From Chara braunii (taxonomy: Eukaryota > Streptophyta > Charophyceae > Charales > Characeae), in NCBI GenBank assembly GCA_003427395.1, contig BFEA01000656.1, positions 156,559-179,590 of the forward strand: DNA of 23,032 nt. The letters are read 5' to 3'. Made by a program: the position numbers and the translations under genes. Positions 10,301-18,053 of the stretch are shown in pieces (within the stretch, counting starts at the first letter, position 1; each line of letters starts with the position of its first letter). Below the pieces are notes generated by a model. That model was not told the DNA's origin. It did no database searches and saw nothing but the letters and a program-made list of their open reading frames with translations.

Positions 10301-11623
10301 GAGGTCCGAAAGCAGCTGCTGTTCGATAACGCTGATATCCGGAACGAACATGGAGATCCCTTTGCTGCCAATGCAACCCCAGGTGCCTTTGGTAGACGAT
10401 GGAGAGAGAGAGGGCTGCTAAAGATACAAGACCTCTGGAATGAGGAAGCACAGGATTGGCACTCCACCGAAGCCATCAAACAGAAGCTGGGCAGGCTGCA
10501 GCTGATCCCAGAGCGAACCAAGCAATTAATCTCAGCCATCCCAGCTCAAAGGGTCGAGCTTCTCCGCACCTCTGCACCAACCGTCGGGGAGTGGTACCGG
10601 GATACCGCTGATACAGAGGACAAACTCATGATACAGATTCAAGAGCAGCTTGACGAGGATACATGGCTAGCCCAGGAATGGTAATTGCAAACTGATCAGA
10701 AACACCCAGCACAACTTCGGTGCCGAGGGGACATCAATGTCTCTACAGCCCAAGACCTGCAGTTGGTACGAGTTCACGCTAATACTGTCAGGGGAACTAC
10801 TACCCATAAGCTGCTAGCAGATGGCATTCCCCTGCAGCAACTCTGCATTGATCCACAGGGCCACTATTGGGAGCCAGCACCAGGGCGTTGTTTCTTCCTG
10901 CATCAATACCGTACCTCCCTGGGCAGAGCGCTGCTCGCGAAAGACGAGGACCTCCCGGCCGTAACAGCCGCAATTCTGAACAGGCAGACACCACAGAACC
11001 ACCCAGTCACAGAGGAACAGCTCCGAACACTCTGGGCGCAGCTACCAGCGCTGCCTTTGCTGAAGCTGGCAGGCCTCCTTTGGCTTCTTTCACACTCTGC
11101 AGTACCCTGCTTTGTGCGCCTCTTCGAAAGGGGTATTGAGATCGAAACAAAGTGCAAGCGGTGCGGCAGCAGGGAGGAAGAGACTCTCACACACCTCTTC
11201 TGGGCCTGCCCAGCATCTAAACACATATGGCGGTGGTGGGAGCAACACTGGCTCAGATTTGTGGGTCCCCTGCTGCCCTGGGACGAGACATGGGCACTTT
11301 GGGGCCGCATCCCGGACTCATGCTTCAAGCACGTGGGACGAGGCTATGTAGCTCAGGCCATCCAAGCCATCATAATCTGGACAATCTGGGAAGACCGCAA
11401 TAGCATTTTATTCAAGCAGCAGTGGACAGCAGATGCCACCCTAATCGCCAAGATCAAAGCATGGATCAGAGCAATGATCCGGGTCGACTGGCACGGGAAA
11501 GCAGCTAAGGGGAAATCCATTAGAGGCAGACACTGGTTCCTGGTTACCTGGGCCAGGGACAACCAACTGGCGGCAGTTACCCACGAGGGCAATCTCGCCA
11601 TCTCCCCCTGGCTTCTCAAGTGA
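7382..11623 (+). pseudogene. LINE ORF2: endonuclease-reverse transcriptase
   Basis: This protein would nick target DNA and reverse-transcribe the LINE RNA. The start is ATG 7382, overlapping the ORF1 stop by 14 bp. APE-type endonuclease motifs: GTWNVRGLG, QETK, YAP, AGDFNVVL (7803-7826) and SDHRPL (8077-8094). RT motifs: NWRPISCLN (about 9000), QGAFVQGRSI, DLEKAYD (9213-9233), LRQGCPLA (about 9385) and ADD (9518-9526, as IADD rather than the usual Y/FADD). A C-terminal zinc knuckle, C-x2-C-x9-H-x4-C, starts at 11153. Frame changes lie near 7995, 8330, 9140 and 9470. In-frame stops are TGA 8843 (inside the conserved D-G-LP motif, probably GGA to TGA), TGA 9234 (probably from CGA) and TAA 10682. 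No RNase H domain is seen. Non-functional as it stands. Confidence 0.95.
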
Positions 11624-12338
11624 ATTTACACCACCTCAGCCCTCTCCCCTCCCCCCCCCTTCCCCCTCTATTGACTCTATTCACTCCAACTCTACAGACT
11701 TGATGCCAATACCCGACCGTGCCTTCACCTCCCCCCCTCCCCCTCTCCTCACACCCTACCTCTGCTTAATCCCTCCACTCCTTCTAGACTCTGTCAGCCC
11801 CCCTCCACAAACCCCCTCTTAAACCCTCGGGTGAACCAGGGCACTCGGTTCAAGTAGACAGCTACAGTAGGCTACCTAGGGTAGGGAGGGGAGGAGAGTG
11901 TCCAGGACTTAGATCAGGAGCCTGTAATGACTCCTCGCGGCTGTACTAAGTCGAGTTCAGGCCGGTTTAGGCCTGTATAAGTCAAGGTAGATTAGTAAGT
12001 TGCCTAGGTAGGCTTAGAGGCTAGGCTAGACAGGTTAAGTAGAGGGGCAGTAGCTCAGTGGCAGTACAATATTAAGTGGACAATAGGATGAGACAACCTA
12101 GAGTACAATGAGGAGTGAATTCCTGTATCAGGCTAGTGTTCTACACAGCTTGACATTATCAGACATTACCATTTGGACGAGGCTTTAGTGCAGGTTTCTG
12201 TTCAGTCTGACGATTGTAAACTAAACCGACTGATGCTGCCGGGATAACTCCGGGTTGAATTGTGAGGTCCCCGGCCTCAAACCTTCATTTTGGAATATAA
12301 TCCGACTTCCTATAAATAAATAATATAAAATAAAAAAG
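11624..12338 (+). other. LINE 3'UTR and A-rich tail
   Basis: A C-rich stretch (11640-11830) is followed by about 480 bp of ordinary sequence with many CTAGG/CCTAGG words, ending in ATAAATAAATAAT and an A-rich tail at 12311-12338. An AATAAA polyadenylation-like signal lies within the tail. The sequence gcagtagctcagtggc at 12047-12062 resembles a tRNA A box, but no B box follows at the right distance. Confidence 0.75.
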
Positions 12339-12348
12339 AACATACATA
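12334..12348. repeat. 3' target-site duplication of the LINE
   Basis: Matches 3610-3624 at 14 of 15 positions, with AACATACATA (12339-12348) exact. Its first bases merge with the A-rich tail of the LINE. Confidence 0.7.
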
Positions 12349-12350
12349 AA

Positions 12351-12546
12351 GGGGAAACTACGCTGGAGTCACCAAAAACGAGTTATAATTGCAGTATGGG
12401 CCAAGATACAGTCTGCAATTGCAGTTCAGGCGAAGTATACAACCCAACTTTCTGGCCAGGTAGGGTGTCTGAAGTGCAATTGCAAACTGTATCTTGGCCC
12501 ATAGTGCAATCATAACTCGTTTTTGTGACTCAAGCATAGTTACCCC
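12351..12546. mobile_element. MITE with ~73-bp terminal inverted repeats
   Basis: A 196-bp non-autonomous DNA transposon. The left arm (12351-12423, ggggaaactac...) and right arm (12475-12546, ...tagttacccc) are inverted copies with about six mismatches and one single-base gap, around a 51-bp centre. TAAA flanks it on both sides (12347-12350 and 12547-12550) and may be the TSD, though the flank is A-rich. Termini GGGG...CCCC with an A/T-only TSD suggest a PIF/Harbinger- or piggyBac-like superfamily, not settled. No coding capacity. Confidence 0.85.
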
Positions 12547-12863
12547 TAAAAAAAAGGAGAAAAGAAACAGAAACCTCCCTAACGCTGTCATAGCCATCAG
12601 ATACATTCTATGGGGTGCTGGTGAGACCTCGTTCTCAGTGAGGGCGTCTGTCCCTATGAAAAACAAATGAAGAACAAAAAAAGAAAAAACTTCCCTTATG
12701 CTGTGATTGCGGTATGATACAGAATGATGTGAGTATGACATGAGTGAGGCAGTTAACTGTCCCCATGGAAACCGCCCTGCCTCATTGGCAGGGCATGAAA
12801 AAGAAATGAAACTAGGCAAATAAAAGCGGAAACATAGGCAATAACCTTCCTCACATACTGCCC
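12547..12863. repeat. Diverged ~140-bp repeat units between MITE and PLE
   Basis: Three similar blocks follow one another: an A-rich segment, then aacYtcccYtaYgctg-like sequence, then gatacattct-like sequence. They start near 12566, 12690 and 12842. Divergence is high, so the boundaries are approximate. No gene. The third block continues across the PLE insertion point. Confidence 0.45.
12774..12794. other. Perfect 8-bp hairpin
   Basis: GCCCTGCC (12774-12781), loop TCATT, GGCAGGGC (12787-12794). It lies within a diverged repeat. No U-run follows, and no function is known. Confidence 0.6.
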
Positions 12864-12881
12864 AGATACATTGGTTCCACA
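12864..12881. repeat. 5' target-site duplication of the PLE (imperfect)
   Basis: agatacattggttccaca here matches agatacattccaca at 18515-18528 apart from a 4-base gap (ggtt). Each copy lies directly outside a pLTR, which supports the element boundaries. Confidence 0.6.
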
Positions 12882-12883
12882 GT

Positions 12884-13418
12884 GGTATGGGCGGACAAGG
12901 CCCAAGAGAGGGTCCTCAGGGTTCTTGGTTCCCCGACGTTTGGACCATTTTATGTAAATTGACGAGGCAACAAGTTTTATGGGTATTGACGAGCGGGTCC
13001 TATGATTTTGTCGTTTTCCGATTCTGTCAATTTCCAGTACTTACGTTCTTTCCCAATGCCTTTTCGGTACTCGGAGTGGTGGAACTCTTCCGGAACTGTC
13101 TGGAACTTTGTGAGGACTGTCGAACTAGCGGTAAGAAGAATTACTATACAAGTAGTTAGTACTTAAGGAATAGGAGTCTAGGTTTTCGTCATCTGCATCA
13201 GGATTGACCCCTGAGGATGACCGGCTGGCGACCGATCGAAACGTGGCGTTGGGTCGCGCCGCTGTGCGTCGATGTGTATGTACGATTATTTTGAAGACGG
13301 CGCGCACCTGTGCTCAGATTTTTCCAGTCTCATCTTTTTTTCTTCTTCTCTCATACCTTGTGTTCTGTCTTATATCGTGAAAGCGATTGTGTGTGTATGC
13401 GTGCACTTCTCATTGTAC
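12884..13418 (+). repeat. PLE 5' pseudo-LTR
   Basis: Direct repeat starting ggtatggg and ending tcattgtac, roughly 90% identical to 17980-18514, with mostly transition differences. It does not begin TG or end CA, unlike a retroviral-type LTR. It carries the hammerhead-like motif at 13211-13260 and a GTAAGA splice-donor-like site at 13131. Confidence 0.92.
13211..13260 (+). ncRNA. Hammerhead-ribozyme-like motif, 5' pLTR copy (core damaged)
   Basis: Core CTGAGGA (13211-13217), a stem with GACC 13219-13222 facing GATC 13234-13237 (one mismatch), GAAA (13238-13241), and stem III CGTGGC/GTCGCG (13242-13247 with 13253-13258). The base expected to be U16.1, partner of A15.1, is C13259, so cleavage should be impaired. 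As in the other copy, one extra T (13218) lies between the core and stem II, and stem I is not evident. Confidence 0.5.
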
Positions 13419-13563
13419 GTTCACACACGTAACAACCGTCGTAGCAGTATACTACGCCCGTGTGGTTGCGTTGACCCCATGCTGACTTGCGCTGTTTACA
13501 CAGGCTCGTCGGCTGTGTGGCATTTCTTTCTCTAAGCTATCGTTCTTCTATCTCACTTTTTCA

Positions 13564-13595
13564 TCTATTGGTATTTTCGTCTATTGATATTTTCG
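13564..13595. repeat. 16-bp tandem repeat ahead of the PLE reading frame
   Basis: tctattggtattttcg is followed by tctattgatattttcg, one mismatch apart. The pyrimidine-rich run ends in tcctgctag|G directly before ATG 13606 and could serve as a splice acceptor. Confidence 0.8.
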
Positions 13596-13605
13596 TCCTG
13601 CTAGG

Positions 13606-14655
13606 ATGAGTTATGGAGTACAACGGGTGTGCCATCATTGTAGGCAACCCGAACACTTTGTTAGGGAATGCCAGCTTCGGCAATTCCCGAATGCCTCCGC
13701 TTTGTTAGGCGGCTCTGGAGGAGATATGGATCGGCCCTCTTCGTCGGTGGACAGTGATGGACTTCTTCCCACACCCAACGCTAATACCAGTGCTATTGTA
13801 CCGTATAGGGCTCCGTCGACGAATGGCGTGCAGTATGAGGGGAGTCGGAATCAGGGCTATGGAGGTAATTACAGTCAAGGCTACAGCCAGGGCTACGGGA
13901 ACGGATACAATCGGGGTGGGTATCAGCAACGACCTAGAGGTAACTGGTGGGTTGATAACCGTGAAAGAGAGAGGGGAGAACGGTTTGAGAAGGTTTGGGA
14001 TTGGTACGCAGAGGAAATGTAGAGTAAGGAAACGGAAAAGAAGGAGAAGGAAAAGAGGTTGAGAGTGGAGGAAGAGAAGAAAAAGCCTCAGGAAGTGGAG
14101 GAGGAAAAAATGAAGGCGAAAAAAGATCGTGAGGAGTTTGAGAAATCAATTGGCAAGATGGTGAAAGAAAACATGAAGGAGGTGTGTGAACAAGTAATAG
14201 GGAAGAAAGGCGGTTTGAGTCAAGAGGCGTCTACATCAGCCAGCGAAGAAATTCGAAGAAAGGAGCAGGCGAATGGGTGGTGCAGGGAAGATGCAGTGGT
14301 ACGTGAACAGATGGAAAGGCAGAAGAACGAGGAAATTGAGCGATTAAGGAAGGAAAACGAGAATCTTGTCCGAATGGTGACAGGGAAGGCAAGTAAGGAG
14401 CTGGACGCACTCAAAGCGGACAATCAAGTGTTGATCCATGATGTTTTAATTCTAAGGGACGCGGTGGAGGAGTTAAAGCATGGCAGCAAACGTGGCGCTG
14501 AGGCAATCACAGAAAAAAAAAACCTCCGATGGAACCAGCGAGAGGGAAGTCCAAGCAAGTGTCGGAAGAGCACACACCAGCAGAATGGGCAAAAATATCG
14601 AAGGCGTATCGTCGAATGAGGGATGAAAAGATATGGCAGAAAGAGAAGTCTCAGC
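13606..14655 (+). pseudogene. PLE ORF, N-terminal region: zinc knuckle, YG-rich, coiled coil
   Basis: ATG 13606 opens a gag-like region, probably for RNA binding and particle assembly. A CCHC zinc knuckle (CHHCRQPEHFVREC, C-x2-C-x4-H-x4-C) occupies residues 9-22. A Tyr/Gly/Asn/Gln-rich tract (YGGNYSQGYSQGYG-like) spans about 13855-13935, then a Lys/Glu/Arg-rich segment predicted to form a coiled coil (about 14020-14500). TAG at 14020-14022 interrupts the frame; it shifts at the A-run 14512-14522 and again near 14650. The neighbouring segment continues without a gap, so I read this as the front of one polyprotein with the nuclease and RT rather than a separate gag gene. Confidence 0.75.
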
Positions 14656-15241
14656 TCTGAAGGAACGGATCAACCGCATCAAGGTAGCATCGCTGCCATC
14701 GAGTTCGCGACTCAAAACGTTCGGAAGGAGAAAGAGTCTCAAGATGAGGATGGGAGGAGACCAAGTCAAAATTACGTTCGTAAGAAAAGTAGGCGAGGAC
14801 AGGGAGACTTTCTACAAGCGTGTGAATAATGACCTCGACAAATTGAGGAAATCGCAGTTGGAAGCTTTGTGCAAGGACGAGGAGATCGAGTATGAAGGAA
14901 TTCGAAAAACGGCGGTTGATCTAGCTGAGATTTACACGACCAGAGCATTCGACAGGCCAACCAATAGGAGATTGAGGTCCGAAAACGAGGAAGAACCTGA
15001 GGAAGAAGAAGAACAGGAGGAGGAAAATTCTGCTAACATCGTAGGCACCTCCACAGATGGAATGGTGGCACCCCGATTCTTCGTGAGACCGGCTCTGAGC
15101 GCCGGTGCTATTTATTATGTTGTGACTAAACTCCGTGATCTGCGATGTTGCAAGAGTAAGTTGTGTCAAGATAGTCTTAATAAGGTGTTTCGTGGCTATG
15201 CCATTCTTTTGATCCTGTCTTTGGCAATTCCCTGGGCTTGA
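14633..15241 (+). pseudogene. PLE ORF, SAP-like motif and acidic linker
   Basis: This continues the coiled coil (AEREVSALKERINRIK), then a segment with DKLRKSQLEALCKDEEIEYE...KTAVDLAEIY (14836-14935) whose Leu spacing and Lys/Gly-type turn resemble a SAP/HeH helix-turn-helix, a DNA- or chromatin-binding fold. That assignment is by eye. A Glu-rich tract follows (about 14985-15030). The last 60 codons before TGA 15239-15241 look less constrained and may be frame-damaged. The same frame continues past the stop into the GIY-YIG domain, so the TGA is probably a nonsense mutation. Confidence 0.6.
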
Positions 15242-15616
15242 AAGTTCGGTCCTTATATCTCCTCGCTAGCTAGTTCTGGTTACGATTTTGATCAATGTTC
15301 TGGTCCAGTTGTCTACATCCCGATTTCTCCTTGGTCTAAGCATACGTATATAGGATGCACGTCACGTGCTCTTGACGTGCGATGGAAGGAACATGTCCAA
15401 CGAACATTGTATGAAGGTAAGGATGGCAACAGTAGGAACCATAGATTATATCGATGGTTACAAAGATATGGTTTCGAGGGTTATGTTGCCATTCCAGTTG
15501 CTAATCCCTTATGTGATGATCTGCTCAAGGTCGAATGTTTCATTATTCGCTCTTTCTCTCCTTTTTTGAACTATCCTGGTCAGACTAGAAACAGTAAGGG
15601 AAAAACATCAGGTTAG
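15242..15616 (+). pseudogene. PLE ORF, GIY-YIG endonuclease domain
   Basis: Nicks target DNA to prime reverse transcription. Visible motif elements in order: VVYIP (15308-15322, in place of GIY), YIG (15347-15355) with following CT, the catalytic-type Arg in DVRWKEH (Arg 15380-15382), the metal-binding Glu in KVECFIIRSF (Glu 15533-15535) and the final Asn in SPFLNYPGQT (Asn 15569-15571). The residues expected for activity are present. It lies before the RT, unlike canonical Penelope/Poseidon elements where it follows. I do not see the CCHH motif of canonical PLE nucleases in this segment, as reported for Chlamys. The domain ends at TAG 15614-15616; linker-like sequence resumes in another frame. 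Confidence 0.9.
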
Positions 15617-15675
15617 GGAAGAAGGAACGCAACAAGAGGAAAGACAGTGTACCCAAGAGGACCGAGAATAGTAGA

Positions 15676-16564
15676 GTGCAAGTATCTCTTCTGCTTTTTC
15701 GTGCTTCGTTTGGTTGCGAATCATCTTCGTTAAGTAGGATTTTAGACTACGCTTTTGAGAACAATATCAAATTATTTTATGTAGAATGTTATGGAGGGAA
15801 TCAGTTGTGCAATAAGTGGAAAATCCTGAAGCGGAAATATGGATCGACTGCAGTAGAATCAACAGTTGGGACGTGTCTTTTCAAATTTGCTCATGCATGG
15901 TTGGTAGCATGAAAAGTTGCAGCTTGACGGATTGACTTAGTTATGTTCGAAGTTTTTGGATAGGAAGAAAGTTCTCGTACCTCTACTTGCTTTACCAGCA
16001 TCTCGTAAGTCTCTGTACAGTCAAAGCTTCGAGAGTCTTGTGGAATCTTACTCTGTTGTTCGTTCCTTTTCCAAACAAGAAAGTCGATCGACTTTGAGAC
16101 GGGTGTTCGCACGGGTGCTACGGGGAAAGTATAAGTTCAATATTCGTCTAAAATCAGTAATACGTGTTCAATTCAATGCAAGGTTGTCTAGATCAAAGTT
16201 ACGCAAAGTTCGTATCTGTGTTATTCGTTCCTCTGCTATTAGGAAACTTCTTCAAAACCTGATATGTAGAAGGTTGAAGATAGTTTGTTTTAAGAATAAG
16301 TGTGTACCTCAGTATCTTCATCACTTTAGAAAAGTAGCGAAGTCCCCCAACCTATTATGTAACTGCACGCTTGCCTCTGGTATACTTCCTAGAGAGTCAG
16401 CAGGTCACGTTGCTTTTCGTCTTTCATTATTGGACTCTATTCATTCGCTTCTAAAGAATTCGAGAAATATCCCTTATCCCAACCTACGTTCTAATATATC
16501 CATGTTAAAGCATTTTTTTGTTAGCTCCTTATGTGAGGTTCAAAACGATACTTCGTTATTTTAG
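15676..16564 (+). pseudogene. PLE ORF, linker with CxC and GHV motifs
   Basis: Two fragments join here: 15676-15912 (NKWKILKRKYGSTAVES, wing-like, typical of the region after the nuclease) and 15956-16564 in another frame. The second carries C-N-C (16358-16366) followed about 14 residues later by AGHV (16400-16411), then NSRNIPYPN. A CxC motif with a downstream GHV in the nuclease-RT linker is characteristic of N-terminal-endonuclease PLEs. The segment is Arg/Lys/Ser-rich. Stops and frame changes at both ends break continuity. Confidence 0.7.
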
Positions 16565-16587
16565 ATATCAGTGAAGGACTTGGATAA

Positions 16588-17583
16588 ATGTTTCTCCGTG
16601 AGGAAGGATCACACAATTTACGAGATTCCGATGTGAATTTGGTTATGGAGTGGGGAAAGGAGATAGAAGGATCGGTGGCGTGTGCAGTGGATCATAACCC
16701 AGGCGATACATTTGTTTGCTGTCAAGTTGTGTATCGCACAGGACTGGAGATGTTGTTTTTGAAAAATGCAGGGTTTGCGACATGCAACAAGAAGGAAAAA
16801 GAAGTAATTAAGGATATTAAGTTGGCATATTTTGACAGGACATTTCATACGATAGCGCAGTGAAACTATGAATGTCATATTGGGAAAGCCTATGCTATGC
16901 CTAAACACAAGGACGTTGGTAGATGGAGACCTATCTGTCTGTCCTGTTCGGATCCTTTGGCTCGTCTAAGTAGGATTATTTCCAAGGTTGTCAATCATCT
17001 GTTATGGTCTCTTCCCGAGGATACCAACTTTAATTTGAAGTCACCGGGTGATCTTTTTGGTCGTCTCACGAAATTCAATCAGTCCCTAGATCCTTCGGAG
17101 GATGTGATCGGTGTCAATTACAATGTAAAGGAGATGCTTTCGAATCTCTCACATTCCTCTATCTTTTGCGCTATCCAATGGTTAGTGTCATGGTACGCAG
17201 AAAAAGTGTATGACCGAATCTGGATTATGAAAGGAGGAAAATGGGCTAAGTTGTCAAAATGTGGTAATGCTCTGGAGGGATGGTTCAAGTTGAGTTTCTC
17301 AAGGTTGATTAGCTTTATAGAGTTTGATTTGGCAAATACTTACACAATGTGCATGGACGTAGTGCTGCAGCAGGTGTCGTCCAGTCCAGCGTTAACTTGT
17401 TTATTATGTGTTTTCAATGAATTTGAATTTCTCAATTCATTAGGTAGTCAGAAGCGGTTGTTTACAAGCGTAAGGCTCGTTGACGACGTGTCCGTTTTCT
17501 CGCGTTTCGATAATCGGTTTCTTTTGGCAAGAATCGATGTTGAACGAAGAATTTTTTGCTTTCACCAGTGCTATGATCACTAG
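16588..17583 (+). pseudogene. PLE reverse transcriptase core, catalytically impaired
   Basis: RT of the Penelope-like class, related to telomerase RT. Motifs in order: AYAMPKHKDVGRWRPI (about 16891-16938), the fingers motif with PKhKd...RPI; motif A YNVKEMLSNL (17119-17148), where the catalytic Asp is replaced by Asn (AAT 17122-17124); motif B QQVSSSPALTC (about 17368-17400), with the usual QG changed to QV; and motif C RLVDDVSVF (17473-17499), which keeps both Asp. TGA 16861-16863 interrupts the frame between the N-terminal part (VACAVDHNPGDTFVCCQVVY) and the fingers. The D-to-N change alone should abolish polymerisation. Confidence 0.88.
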
Positions 17584-17615
17584 TTGACGTTGAAGAAAAC
17601 AAGCACTGGAGATGT

Positions 17616-18053
17616 GTGGGATTATCTGGGTGCATAATAAAAGTTTTTCACAAACCTGCAAGGGTACTCTGTGCGGTTACTCACAAAAACGAAAACCATG
17701 TCTTCGAGGAAGGAATAATTTTCCAAAGTTTGCAGAGCTTTACGTCTTGTTCCTCGAAACAACAAAAAATAACAGTTATTGCATCCTTTTTGCATAGGGC
17801 ACGGAGTATGAACAGCATGCCGAGAGCGGAGGCTTGTTTCTTGTTGGCGTTGAAAGTGGAGTTAAGAATAAGAGGTTTTCCAGATGAGTATTTCGATAGG
17901 GCATTGTGTAATTTTTATAGAAGGTTCAACGGTTTACGGGGTCATTGGGTGTTATGCTTTTCAAATTGGGGACTTTTGAGGTATGGCCGGACAAGGTCCA
18001 AGATAGGGTCCTCAGGGTTTTTGGTTCCCCGACGTTTGGACCATTTTTCATAA
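17616..18053 (+). pseudogene. PLE RT thumb and C-terminus, running into the 3' pLTR
   Basis: Continues the RT in another frame after stop 17581-17583. The Asn in THKNEN, followed by FQSLQSFTS, then FLHRARSM and a helical segment (ALKVELRIRGFPDEYFDRAL), fits the PLE thumb. The reading frame crosses into the 3' pLTR at 17980 and stops at TAA 18051-18053, so the element's C-terminus is encoded by the repeat itself. This agrees with pLTRs being the 3' end of a head-to-tail copy. No nuclease follows the thumb. Confidence 0.7.

Larger units (their letters stand above)
3625..12338 (+). mobile_element. Near-complete, decayed L1-type LINE (~8.7 kb)
   Basis: A non-LTR retrotransposon with GC-rich 5' end, long C-rich leader, ORF1 (4812-7395), ORF2 (7382-11623), 3'UTR and an A-rich tail (12311-12338), flanked by a near-perfect ~15-bp TSD. 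It is all on one strand and in canonical order, so it appears full length. Endonuclease followed by RT and a C-terminal zinc knuckle, plus a DUF4283-like ORF1, is typical of plant L1-clade LINEs. Multiple frameshifts and stops show it is inactive. Coding parts are recognised directly; the outer ends rest on the TSD match, and the 5' end (starting near ggccacggga) is the less certain one. Confidence 0.85.

Noticed and set aside
12044-12120. tRNA-like start (gcagtagctcagtgg) in the LINE 3'UTR
   Set aside because: Has an A-box-like stretch but no anticodon arm, T loop or B box at tRNA spacing.
12358-12819. 153-codon minus-strand frame across the MITE
   Set aside because: Runs through inverted repeats and A-rich repeats; no domain, and the MITE explains the sequence.
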